Assembly: GCA_904066235.2 (NCBI GenBank)
Contig: CAJFCV020000006.1
Coordinates: 12,710,001 to 12,774,000 of the forward strand
Direction: 5' to 3'
Source of the DNA: Bursaphelenchus xylophilus
Taxonomy: Eukaryota > Nematoda > Chromadorea > Rhabditida > Aphelenchoididae
DNA length: 64,000 bases
The position numbers were made by a program, and so were the translations under genes. A model generated the notes under the pieces. It saw nothing but the letters and a program-made list of their open reading frames with translations, made no database searches and was not told where the DNA came from. This document shows, piece by piece, positions 24,746 to 35,789 of the stretch; position 1 is the first letter of the stretch, and each line of letters begins with the position of its first letter.

Positions 24746-25711
24746 TTAGGTTGATGCAAAAGGAATTGCGGATTTTTTAGTTTATTCGTATTTTTTTATA
24801 GGATAGCTCAATTCAAAAATGGAAAAAGGTATATAGTAGTAAATTTTGAGAGGATTTTTTCTGTATATGTGCTATTCTTATAAAAGTTATCAAACGTTAC
24901 CATAAGTTACCTCGAAGGTACCCTAAACATGTTAGTACATTTTAAACCAATTTTTTTACATATTTTTTGCGGCTTTATCCATTTTTGAAAATATTTTGAT
25001 AAAATACGTTATATTCTATCAAAAAACAAAAAAAAACCCCATTTTTGGCAAAGCGTTAAAACGCTATCCCAAAAATTCAAATTTCAGCAAATTTTACAAA
25101 TCGTGTCATATCTTTTTTTTAATAAGTCCAAAATAAAAAGTTCTTTTTGCTTTCGAGTAGTAACAACATTTTTAAGATTTTTGTGACAAAAAACATCAAA
25201 ATCAAAAAAATTTATTTTTTTGACATTTTTTGAAAAAAAAAATAAAATTCAAGATTTTGATGTCTTTTTTTCACGAAAGCCTTAAAAATGTTGTTACTAA
25301 TCGAAAGCAAAAAGAATTTTTTATTTTGGACTTATTAAAAAAAAGATATGACACGATTTGTAAAATTTGCTGAAATTTGAATTTTTGGGATAGCGTTTTA
25401 ACGCTTTGCCAAAAATGGGGTTTTTTTTTGTTTTTTGATAGAATATAACGTATTTTATCAAAATATTTTCAAAAATGGATAAAGCCGCAAAACAATATGT
25501 AAAAAATTGGTTTAAAATATACTAACATGTTTAGGGTACCTTCGTGGTAACTTATGGTAACGTTTGATAACTTTTATAAGAATAGCATATATACAGAAAA
25601 AATCCTCTTAAAATTTACTACTATATACCTTTTTCCATTTTTGAATTGAGCTATCCTATAAAAAAATACGAATAAATTAAAAAATCCGCAATTCCTTTTG
25701 CATCAACCTAA
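24746..25711. mobile_element. Mariner-type foldback element, near-perfect 966-bp palindrome
   Basis: Both termini read TTAGGTTGATGCAAAAGGAA inward, flanked by TA at 24744-24745 and 25712-25713. The whole element is one inverted repeat centred near 25228, with arms of about 480 bp that differ by scattered substitutions and tiny indels. The terminal sequence closely resembles the cecropia-type mariner ends known from Hsmar1/MADE1-like elements, from memory. There is no transposase. It lies in the apparent large first intron of the SH2 gene. Confidence 0.9.
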
Positions 25712-25987
25712 TATTATGTAGGAAATTTGAGTGAAGTCTGTTACATAATTTTCTACACGAGTTTCTGTTTTGATCCAGACTAATTTAACAGTCATTTTTT
25801 CGCTATTAGGACATCTAAACTAATAGTACAAAGTTGATCACATTATCCCGACTTGTGACTCAGCTATGTTTTGAACTGGGAACACGATTTGCATCTTCAT
25901 TAATCGAAATAATGATGAAATTTTACAGGGCAAACGAATTTCGAATTTTATCAAAATCCGGACAACCGTTTTAACAACCATTTTCAG

Positions 25988-26757
25988 CCTGGGTCAGCGT
26001 TCACATCGCCATCGTGCACCGCAGATTTTTCGCCCGGAAAAATTGCTGGAGCTGCGGAACAGCTCGCCTACGATGAACAAGCTTCCCAGAAGAAATTCAA
26101 TGCTCCTCATTGGTTGGACCAAGTCCGCGATTTGGATATTTTCCACGGCCGACTCTCCAAGTACAAGGCGAACAGACTGCTGAAGAAGAATGGAGATTAC
26201 TTACTGAGGTCGGCGATGGACAAACGGGATGGGGTAAGATCTTAAGGGAGGAGTTGTTTCGCGAAGTACAAATTATCCTAGATTTTTTGGCTAACATAAG
26301 AAAGGATGTACCCCAAGTGCAACGCGATTTTCAAATTGAATTCCCGGACTTCTTGAGCTCATTGTACCATTTTCAGTTCCTCAAGCTGGTTCTCTCGGTC
26401 CGTTGGGATGATCGGTCCTGGCATTTCCTGATTCGCGAAAACTTTGGCCTTTATCGAGTGGACAGCTCCCTTTTCCAGTCGATCCCCTGCCTGCTCGCCT
26501 ATCATCACAACAGCGGCGAGCCGATTCATCACAATTATAGATGTTGTCTTATGCGCCCAATCCCGACCGGCCTCACAGCTCAATCGTTTGCGTCCATCTG
26601 CGAAATGGAGAAGAACAAGTCGTCGGCACAACGTCCGATGGGCGTGGAACCGTTCAGCGCAGAAGACAAGGAGATGCCGGAGATCCTGAACCAAGTCCTC
26701 ACCGTTTTGTTGGCAGCAATTGGCATCACATTCCTATATCTTTGCGTGTATTTTTAA
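25988..26757 (+). CDS. SH2-domain protein with C-terminal membrane anchor (5' end uncertain)
   Basis: Two phase-0 exons, 25988-26233 and 26377-26757, encode 208 residues preceded by at least one unseen or tentative exon. The SH2 domain starts at DIFHGRLSKYKANRLLKKNG and continues with DYLLRSA, the FLVRES-like strand whose Arg should contact phosphotyrosine. It then reads LKLVLSVRWDDRSWHFLI and SIPCLLAYHHNSGEPI. After the domain comes a polar linker (SAEDKEMPEIL) and a 22-residue hydrophobic end (VLTVLLAAIGITFLYLCVYF) immediately before the stop. No kinase domain follows. The domain is most like those of nematode Fer-type tyrosine kinases, but here it is kinase-less and apparently tail-anchored. 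Its role is presumably to hold phosphotyrosine proteins at a membrane; that is inference. AATAAA lies at 26796. Confidence 0.82.
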
Positions 26758-26795
26758 AGTGTTTTCTAGAAATATTACTGGTATCCTAGATAGAA

Positions 26796-26801
26796 AATAA
26801 A
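26796..26801 (+). terminator. Polyadenylation signal of the SH2 gene
   Basis: AATAAA about 40 bp after the stop codon. Confidence 0.6.
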
Positions 26802-27082
26802 AAAGAACGTTTTGAACGAAACGGAAGCTGTTTTTTTGGTGCTTATATTCTTACAAACTTTTGGTTAGTTGTGTTCTGTTACCAACTCCGTCATTCAAAA
26901 AACGCAATCCAAACACAAAAATCCTGCAAGGTGTGTAGGCCTCAAAGGTTTGTCGACAAACGTTTACGTTAAAAACTTTTGCCTATTCTCGACTTGTTTG
27001 AACACATGTAACCTGAGGGAGTCATGTTCGACAATTGAAAATTTTCATTAATTTAATCGAGAGACGGTCCTAAATCAGCATT

Positions 27083-30000
27083 ATGGAGATGAAGTTCCTG
27101 CTGGTGCTCTGCTTGTTGGCGGCGGTGCGTGGGGCTACATCGGATGACGTAAGTAAGAAGAGATGGTATTGTGGTTGAAGATGACAGTTGATTTAATATG
27201 TAAACTTGAGCCAATAATTGATGTTGTAGGATGACGATTTATGCAATGAAGAGCCTCCCCAAACCTCGCCAGCAACAAGCACATCTACTGTTTTTACGAC
27301 TGTGTCAAGCACCGGTTGGACAAGCACGACCTCGATAACAACAGAAACTACCACTTTTGCGACTGCTGCAACTGGAACTACCGCCAGCACCACAGCTGGT
27401 GGTAGTGACTCGAACAAGCCGGACGGTGGGGCTGAGAGTCCAGACGAAGAGGATTGCGATAACGAAGATTTGGATACGACAACTACAAACAATCCGGATT
27501 CTTCAACAACTCCGTCGGGTGCAACCGCAAGTACCACAGATGACACAAGCGTGAGCACCACGGAGCACACAAGCGTGAGCACCACGGAGCACACAACCGC
27601 GAGTACCACGGAGCACACAAGCGTGAGCACCACGGAACACACAACCGGGGGTACTACCGAACAGACAATCCAGAGTTCTACTGCTGAAACGGCCACTACC
27701 GCAACAACTGGTTCAACGACGGACGCGTCGGATGATGGAGGTAGGTTAAGTCTTTTTGCCTTTTAGACTCAGTTTTGTAATCAGTGAAGTCATGAGTTTA
27801 AAAAAATAGTCAGCCATTTAGTTTTCAATGTGTTACGCATAGTTCAACGTTATACTTGTGTTAATCGGTTCTTTCTGTTCCGTCGATATGTTACATGTCG
27901 TTCTGTTGCCTTTCATTCAAAACATGAAGAATTTTTTGTCAAAAACACGGGGTTTTAGGATCCGACGGAAATACGGATGCCGAGGATTGCGAGAATGAGG
28001 ATGAAACAACCACTAGCTCTACGGGGCTGACCTCCGCTACTTCTACAGCCATAACCGGAAGCACGATAACGGAAAGAACTGCGACAACTGGAACAGGGTC
28101 TACAGCGAGTAGTGTCACCGGTTCTACCACTGTAATGGGCTCAACAACTTCTTCCGACTCTACCTCGACTTCAGAAACAAGTTCGAGTCCCGACAAAAAC
28201 CCTGGCACTGCAACATCGACTTTCGGTAGCAGTACCAGTGTCGGGACCACTCTTTCGCCCTCTTCTGTTGTAACAACTTTTACCACAACTGGACGTACGG
28301 TAACCGGAGTCACAACTACTCCCTTCACAACACCAGCGTCGTCGTCGGCAACCGAAATCACAGCTACAACAGCTTTGGGTTCAAGCACAACGGAGGTTAC
28401 GGGTACTCTAGGAACCGCAACGTCCGCTGCTGCTGAGACAACAGGGACGAATACAAAGCAAACTTCAGAGACTAGTACTCCACCGACTGCGGCTACCGCA
28501 ACTCCAACAACGCCGACTATGCCAACCACTGCGCAAACCTCTATTACAACTTCTAACGCTGTTGTGAGTACAGCTTCTACTACGCCCACAACTCCAACAA
28601 CGCCGACGACAACCCCCGTAATTGAAACAACCCCGACAACGACTCTCACAACTTCAACTACACCAACGACTCCCACGACTACTACTACGCAAACGACTCC
28701 TACGATGTCTACTACTCCAACTACTCCTACAACTACTACTACGCCAACGACTTCCACAACTAGTATTACACCAACTACAACGCAAACAACATCGACAACC
28801 CCTACTACGCCAACAATTTCTACAACACCTGAAACTCCAACAACCCCCATGACAACCAAAACGACAACTACAACTCCTACGACCACGCCAACAACACCTA
28901 CAACTCCAAAAATTCCGACCACTCATAAGACTACGAAAAGAACCACTACCAAAAAAAAGCCGACCACCCATAGGACAACGAAAAGAACAACTACCAAAAA
29001 GCAGCCGACCACCCATAGGACAACGAAAAGAACCACTACCAAAAAGCAGCCGACTACTCGGAAAAAATCCGGTAAGATGGGATGCCCTACAAAGAACCGA
29101 TAACACGTGTCATTAGTCGTATTACCGATTTTTGTAGAAGCTTAAAACTATTAATACAACAGTATTTTAGGATGTGTCGATACTCACTACGATTGTTTCG
29201 GCCGGCACACGATATGCTTCCATCCAACCTATGAGAAAATGATGCGAAAAGAGTGCGCAAAGACGTGCAACTTCTGCCAAGACCCGGATTCGACTTGCAG
29301 GGACACCCTGCAAAATTGTCCCGCGAAATATGAGCTGTGTTTGGACAATGTAAGTTACTGTTTGTGCAGAGTGCAAACCGGGCGTATCATGAACTCCTCT
29401 ATAGGAGAAATTCATGCGAAAGCTCAAGATTGCCTGCAATGATGCTTCAATTCGGATGAAGGCCCAAAACTTTGGGACTCATAAATTGTTTTTGCAGGAG
29501 AAGTAACCCAAGTGCGGCGCTCAGATTTTGATGAAACATGGCAGAGATTTAGAAACAATTTTCCTAACACCTATACGAGACTCCTATCTCCCGCTTTGCA
29601 TAAACGACCGAGATTTTTGGGTCGAGCGTTGGCGTGTGACACTTTTTTGCGCATTATAGCGTGAAAAACAGAAAAACCAGGTTTTCCACACAAAACTGGC
29701 AAAATTATGGCCAAGAAGTGCTTTTCCTTACGACCGCTCTCCGCGTTTCGCGCACTTTCTCGGCCGTGAAAATCGTTTACACAAAATCTGAGCGTCGTAT
29801 TAGGGTGCTTACCTTTTCAGCTAAAGATTTTTAAGTGAGAGGATTTGTCTAACGTCACTTTTTTTAAATTGCGATCGAGTTCATGATAAACATGACGACC
29901 AAGTTCGTGTTAAATGGAAGTTAAGCTTTTTTGTAATTAATCCACCTCTTCGTGGTTTAACCTAACCAACTCGGACTTGGTCGTGTGCCTGGTCATGACT

Positions 30001-30331
30001 TTGACCACGTCTTTGAAGAGACAATAGACAAGTTTTCTCGAATTTATCCTGACTTATGACACATGAAGCCAAAGATTTTGGGTGTTCGTACGGTACGAAG
30101 AATCTGCTGTTTTTCTCAACTTCAATCTTTCGCTACTTGAAATTCGAAAACATTGTGGAATACAAATTTTTCCATGTTTTTCAAAAACTTTGACGCAATA
30201 ACATTCCTTTCATATTTTTGACGCAATAACATTCCTCTCCACCGCTGATCAAACAAAAAAATACCATTTTTCAGACCTACATGAACATGATGTCCAATAC
30301 TTGCAAGAAGACATGCGGATATTGCACATGA
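27083..30331 (+). CDS. Secreted Thr-rich mucin with two C-terminal ShKT domains (641 aa)
   Basis: Exons 27083-27148, 27230-27740, 27959-29071, 29171-29349 and 30275-30331 agree in phase. Exon 1 is a signal peptide (MEMKFLLVLCLLAAVRG). Exons 2 and 3 encode a long Thr/Ser/Pro-rich region, expected to be O-glycosylated, with short tandem units such as TSVSTTEHT and TTPTTP. A basic stretch (TTHRTTKRTTTKKQP, repeated) follows. Each mucin exon begins with or contains an acidic one-Cys module (DLCNEEP, EDCDNEDLD, EDCENEDE). Exons 4-5 encode two six-Cys ShKT domains, each ending in the C-x3-C-x2-C pattern (CAKTCNFC and CKKTCGYC). Such proteins are nematode surface-coat, cuticle or gut secretions. Intron 4 (29350-30274) contains a family A repeat. 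Confidence 0.88.
29500..29815 (+). repeat. Dispersed repeat family A, well-preserved copy in an intron
   Basis: It carries AGTGCGGCGCTCAGATTTTG, GAGACTCCTATCTCCCGCTT, ACAAAACTGGCAAAATTATGG and ACGACCGCTCTCCGCG, then GCGCACTTTCTCGGCCG. It lies wholly inside the last intron of the ShKT mucin gene. Confidence 0.7.
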
Positions 30332-30558
30332 ACTGCAGATGGAGTCATCATACGGAGCAAAAATTTCTTGTAATCAGTAAAACAGTCCAATACCTGTGCC
30401 AAATTATGGTCAGATTCTGCGAGTTTAGGTGAAAATACGCCTCTAGCTCTTAAACCGGCTCTAAAACTCGCCATCTTTTCCTAAATCAACCAAAAATTTA
30501 TTATTCGATTTACGATTTCATCCCACTTTCAATTCCCACAAACATTTCCAAGACTTCT

Positions 30559-32284
30559 TTACTGTCTAAACTCAGTGTCAATCAACTTGGCGATGGTGCT
30601 GAGTTGAATATTGTTGGTCCCTTCGTAGATGGCGCCGATTTTGCAGTCTCTGTAATACTTTTCGATCGGGAACTCCTTGGTGAATCCCACTCCGCCCAGC
30701 CATTCCACGCATTTTGAGGTCGTTTTGGCCGCAACATTGGCCGCATAGTACTTGGACATAGCTCCGGGCTTAATATAGGGCAATCCAGCGTCCTTGAGAC
30801 GGGCGGCGTTGTAGACGAGAAGGCGAGCGGCTTCAATGTCCGTGGCCACATCCGCGATCTGATGCTGCATTCCTTGGAAGTCGATGAGACGTTGGCCAAA
30901 TTGTTTGCGTTCTTGGAGGTAGGGGATGGTCTGTTCGAAGCATCCCTCCGCCAACCCCAACATTTGAGCGGCAATCCCAATCCGACTGTGATTCAGCCCG
31001 CCAATCGCGATTTTGTAGCCTGAAAAGGGAAATAAATTCTAATTACCGTGTCCGTGGATATCTTGACTGTTCTACAACGAAAATGTATTTCCAGAATTCT
31101 TTATCGAACCTATTATTTTGCGAAAGAACTCTTGCCTTGCCCGACCTTCCCCAGAATCGCCGATTTCGGGACCCTGACGTCATCAAAATTGATGGGGCAG
31201 GTCGACGATGCTCTCAGGCCGAGTTTGTCCTCCGGCTTCCCCACACTTAGCCCCTTGGCTGTTCTTTCCACCAAGAAGCACGTAATCCCTCGGTGTCCCT
31301 TTGCTGGGTCCGCATTGGCCATGACGAAGAACAGATTCGCGTGCCCCGAGCTGGTGATCCACATTTTCTGCCCGTTAATCACGTAATCATCCCCATCCTC
31401 TTTGGCGGTGGTCTTCATGGCGAACGCGTCGGATCCGGAACCGGCTTCACTCACACAGAAGCAGCCAATCCAATCCTTGTTCAGCTTGGGCAAATAGTGG
31501 TCCTGTTGGGCGGGACTCCCATACTCCAACAGAAATGGTGTGACCAGGGCGTTCTGAAGGTCCACGAACAGGGCGACCGAAGCGTCAATTTTGGCCAACT
31601 CTTGGACGGTGAGGATAACAGAGAAGAAAGACGCGGCCGAACCGCCGTATTTCTCCGGAATCGCCATTCCCATCAGCTGAAATTCTAGTTTAAGTAAGAA
31701 AATGCTAAGAAATGAAAATATTAAGGATGTATCAGCAGTATACAGTGAAGGACCTGATCCAGTGGCAAAAAACGTACCATTTTGCGCGCCCTTCCCCTCA
31801 CAAAAGGAGCGGGCGCGCCTTTTGAAATCGGAGTTTTTCACTTGGAGAGGGAGGCATTTTGCTACATTTTGGATACTTCCTAGAAGCAAAATGGTACGTT
31901 TTTCAGGTCCCTCGCTGTATGTGCACCCTCATGAAAAACAAAAAATACTGACCCCATTTTCGAAGACTCCATTGATTATATTTGGATCCAGGCTTGAAGT
32001 TTCATCCATTTTACGGACGAGTGGCCTGACAAAATCATGAGCAAATTTTCGAACTTGAAAGAATAACCCATAAAACAGTAACACAAAAAAAGAGAGATTT
32101 GATTTTCATCGAAAAATTTCAGATACCTACCAGTTTCCTTCAGCGCATGTTCTTCTTCGCTGAGCTGGGTCAACGGCGGCGGGAGAGCTCCAGAATCCCT
32201 TCTGAATTGATGTTCAGTGCGTTTGGGCAATAGACTTGAGTGCTCAAGTCTTCGGAGGTAATTTCCAACACGGCCGATCAACAT
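30559..32284 (-). CDS. ACADSB: Short/branched-chain acyl-CoA dehydrogenase, paralog 1 (418 aa)
   Basis: A mitochondrial FAD flavoenzyme oxidising 2-methylbutyryl-CoA and short-chain acyl-CoAs to the enoyl-CoA in isoleucine breakdown. Exons on the minus strand are 32284-32131, 32053-31953, 31676-31136 and 31019-30559, all phase-consistent. The basic N-terminus ([15 protein letters not shown]) is a likely mitochondrial presequence. The fold is complete: [18 protein letters not shown], the FAD/substrate loop [35 protein letters not shown], and the catalytic Glu398 in IYEGTNN. Length and the [19 protein letters not shown] string match human ACADSB best. The third intron uses a GC donor (CAAG|GCAAGA at 31135-31134). 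A MITE sits in intron 2. The paralog is immediately upstream on the same strand with a 209-bp gap, so this is a tandem duplicate. The start matches the paralog's start. Confidence 0.93.
31743..31918. mobile_element. TA-flanked MITE, copy 2, in an intron
   Basis: A 176-bp element flanked by TA (31741-31742 and 31919-31920), with ends CAGTGAAGGACCTGATCCAG and an inverted CAGGTCCCTCGCTG. The inner inverted block is AAAACGTACCATTTTG. The body is shorter than the copy at 111-329, and the internal G/C-rich centre differs. It lies in intron 2 (31677-31952) of the acyl-CoA dehydrogenase gene. Confidence 0.88.
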
Positions 32285-32493
32285 ATTTTGGACCCGAAAT
32301 AGTTCGATTTTTTCGCCAAATTTCAACGAAAAAAATCGAAGTGATAGTACTCGTGCTGTCGCGAAAATTTGCGTTCAACCCACATTTTCGGTGCAACTTT
32401 CAGAAATCAAAGTTCCCGCCATAAAAACAAGAAATATATATTTATTTTTACATGCGTTAAGGCACTAATTAACTTGCTAAAAGATCTTTAATT

Positions 32494-34030
32494 CTACTGT
32501 TTAAACTCATTGTCAATGATTTTGGCAATGGTGTTGAGTTGAACATTAGAGGTTCCCTCGTAAATTGTGCCGATTTTGCAGTCTCTGTAATACTTTTCGA
32601 TGGGAAATTCCTTGGTGAATCCCACTCCGCCCAGCCATTCCACGCATTTTGAGGTTGTTTTAGTGGCCACATTCGAAGCGTAGAGTTTGGCCATACAAGC
32701 CTCCTTGATGTAGGGTTGGCCGGAGCCCTTGAGACGGGCGGCGTTGTAGACGAGAAGGCGAGCGGCTTCAATGTCGGTGGCCACATCCGCGATCTGATGC
32801 TGCATTCCTTGGAAGTCGATGAGACGTTGGCCAAACTGTTTGCGTTCTTGGAGGTAGGGAATGGTCTGTTCGAAGCATCCCTCCGCTAGTCCCAGCATTT
32901 GAGCCCCAATCCCGATTCGACCCGCATTCAGACATTCGATGGCCATTTTGTAGCCTGAAAATGAAATTTTGGGTAAAAATTCGACTCAGCAAAAAGTAAC
33001 GTGCAATTTGTTGCGCACTAATACACCTATAATTCATTTTCTCTCGTTGCCCAAATGAAATTTTATCCTCACCTTTTCCAACTTCTCCGAGAACCGCCGA
33101 CTTGGGTACTCTGACATTATCAAAGTTAACTGGGCATGTGGCCGACGCTCTGATGCCCAATTTGTCTTCGGGGCGGCCCACACTCAATCCTGGGGCAGTC
33201 TTTTCCACCAAGAAGCAAGTGATTCCACGATATCCCTTGGACGGATCCACATTGGCCATAACCAGGAACAACTCGGCGTGGCTCGAGTTGGTGATCCACA
33301 ATTTGGTGCCGTTGATGAGGAAATCGTCTCCATCCGGCTTGGCGGTGGTTTTCAGAGCAAAAGCGTCGGAGCCGGATTCAGCTTCGCTCAGACAGAAGCA
33401 GCCAACCCAATCTTTATGGAGTCTGGTCAAGTAGGCTTCCTTTTGGGCTTGAGTGCCGTACTCCTGGATCAGAGGGACGACCAGGGTGTTTTGGACGTCA
33501 ACAAACACGGAGACGGACGGATCCACTTTGGCAAGTTCTTCGACGATCTGGACGACAGAAAAGAAAGGGGCACCGGCTCCTCCAAACTCTTCCGGAATTT
33601 CGACTCCCATGAGCTGAAAATTTTTTGCAGTTAGCAATCAAATTTAATGAGAATCCCTATCTAAACTAAAGCCAAAAATGACCGCAGAGCAATTTGAACC
33701 TGTAAAACAGAAAATTCATCAATTCTTACCCCATTATCAAAGGTCCCTCGGATAACACGCGAGTCCATCTTCGACGAGGCGTCCATTTCACGGACCAACG
33801 GCCTGATCACATCGTTGGAGAACTTCTTCACTGCAAAATACATATTGAATTCTTTGAGCTCGCTTACCCGTATCCTTGAGAGCAAATTCTTCTTCACTGA
33901 GCTGCGTGACGGCTGGTGGATTAACATTATCGGAATCGGGCCGAAATTGTAGCTTCCCACCCGCAGTCAATGTTCGAGCCGGTCTCAGGGCACGCGTAAT
34001 TTGTGGAAGGAGATTTCGACCGGTCAACAT
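32494..34030 (-). CDS. ACADSB: Short/branched-chain acyl-CoA dehydrogenase, paralog 2 (421 aa)
   Basis: Same reaction and location as the tandem neighbour. Exons 34030-33868, 33830-33730, 33613-33073 and 32954-32494 have exactly the same intron positions and, from exon 2 on, the same exon lengths (101, 541, 461 nt). The presequence [20 protein letters not shown] is basic and mitochondrial-like. Landmarks are [17 protein letters not shown] (Glu where the paralog and most relatives have Gly), [26 protein letters not shown] and the catalytic Glu401 in IYEGTSN. All introns have GT-AG borders. An AATAAA on the minus strand lies about 50 bp past the stop (32444-32439). The next gene starts 209 bp downstream. 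Confidence 0.94.
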
Positions 34031-35250
34031 CTCTCTAAAACACACAATTTCTACAGTTTAGGTAGTGTAAACTGCTGGAAATGGCAAAAATAATATTTAT
34101 TATGGCGCGAAAATACCCTAAAACATAAAGTGTAGAAAAGAAAATGCCTTTTCGCACAAAAAAAGCAAAAAAAAAGACAAATTTAGGAAAATTAAGTTTA
34201 TGTCAAGTATAATATCGAAACATGCGATCTAGAGCAAATGAAATACAGTTTCAACTAATCTCAGATGTACTCTTTAGAACATAAAATGCAAATACAAAAA
34301 AAGCCAAGGCCAGAAAAGAAGGGATTCCCGTTTTCAGTAAAAAAAAGTCCAATTTCTCTCTCTTTTCTGCGTTCTCTCGAATGCACACACGTGGCTGGAC
34401 TTTGTGCCGTCCGAACGCAGCAAACAAACACTCAAATCCCGAAACATTTTCACTCTTAAAACGACAATCTTTGCCACCTAAATTAATTCAAGAACCAGAA
34501 AATTTGAGATTGAATGCCCTGCTGGCAATCAACGTTCGAAATGTATCGGGACACCCAAATATTGACCATAAAAAAAGAAAAGAAAAGCGCGTTGTATGCT
34601 CTTTGATCATCCATTCGATAGGAGAGACACCGCCCGTTTTTATCGGGGCTTTTTGAGATCAAGATATTATACTAGGCATTCGATGGCCCCGAGAGAATAA
34701 ACGCAATTGTTTCGGAAGTAGTTTACGTCAGAGGACAACACCGACTTGTTCATCGCGGTTCCGAGGTAAAAAACATCAATTTTAGGCAAAAGTCGGATTT
34801 GGTATAGAATTATTACCTAAAACCTAGAACAAAACAAACTTGCAATTTAACTTACCAACCAACACTGATTCTTCCTTCTCTGTAAACACTATAAAGATGA
34901 CCTTTGGTCTTACTACCTGCCTGTTTGCCCACCTTATCTAATTTATTACCTAAAACGCCTTTCGACTAAACCCTTGAAAAGAAAAACCAAAAAGATTTGT
35001 CAAACCACGACCAAAACACCTAATACTGACCAAACAATGCCTGACCACTCATCTTATCACGTTTTTCAGTCGACTAAAGGTAAAAATCTGAACAAACAGC
35101 TGAAATTTCAACTTCTCCCAAATGTCACAACATTTATAACAAAAAAAACGTTAGAACACAACAAGAACAAAACAGAAAATGTTAAACCAAATTAGAAAGG
35201 TTAGGAGATATAAAGATAAATGATAAAAACAATGTTATACATGGTTCATA
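34031..35250. other. Intergenic
   Basis: A/T-rich, with no exon-like segment. It probably holds the promoter of the acyl-CoA dehydrogenase pair (divergent end) and the 3' end of the small gene at 35251. No conserved site was recognised. Confidence 0.4.
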
Positions 35251-35415
35251 TTATTGAGGACGATAAAAAGTGGGATAGAACGTCGGCGTATTCTGCTGGA
35301 AACGTTGGTGGAATTGCTGCTGAAGGAACTGGAACTGCGCATTCTGATTAGCGATTTGATTGCGCTGAAAGGTCATTAGCTCGGCCATCGTGTAAAAGGA
35401 TCCATTTCGGGGCAT
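35251..35415 (-). CDS. Small Gln/Phe-rich protein or terminal exon (54 aa)
   Basis: The minus strand after a clear TTTTAG acceptor (exon from 35420) carries ATG at 35415 and is open to a TAA at 35251. The product is MPRNGSFYTMAELMTFQ followed by a Gln/Asn/Phe-rich run (FQFLQQQFHQRFQQN) and YPTFYRPQ. I do not recognise it. Just upstream is a second exon-like piece (from about 35618, reading ELRELKELLK then a stop) and an ATG-led piece at 35713 (MDSGYSHSHSFSTDIHT). I could not join these in phase, so the gene may be longer or have alternative splicing. Confidence 0.4.
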   Translation of the reverse strand: MPRNGSFYTMAELMTFQRNQIANQNAQFQFLQQQFHQRFQQNTPTFYPTFYRPQ

Positions 35416-35789
35416 TGGCACTAAAATAAAGAAAATGAGGTTACAGAGAGGTAAATTAAGGTAAAAAATAATCGGAAAGTTTCAACGTTTGATCTAATAG
35501 CCGTGATTTTACTAAATGTCATGTTCAAATCAAACTTTTGGACAAAAAATAACGTAACTTTAGCCAAAAATTTTAAGGTCTTACAAAATTCATTTCAACA
35601 GCTCCTTCAGTTCACGAAGTTCCCTATAAACAAAATAAAACAAACTATAGAATAAAAGCATACAGTTCTCGATCGTATGTATGTCCGTTGAAAAGCTGTG
35701 TGAATGGGAATAGCCGGAGTCCATGGTTAATACGAAGTGTTCTAAAAGTCAAAGAATTTAGTCGGCGCAACCGTAAATTTAACCTCAAA

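Noticed and set aside
27939..28922. 327-codon Val-rich minus-strand frame
   Set aside because: Antisense of the ACN-rich threonine codons in exon 3 of the ShKT mucin.
29870..30010. Imperfect inverted repeat (GACGACCAAGTTCG / CGGACTTGGTCGTG)
   Set aside because: The arms are interrupted and lack matching target duplications, so this is not enough to call an element.
31113..31135. Read-through of dehydrogenase exon 3 past 31136
   Set aside because: Extending the frame gives KSSFAK and a stop and loses the conserved GYK junction. The GC donor explains the exon end.
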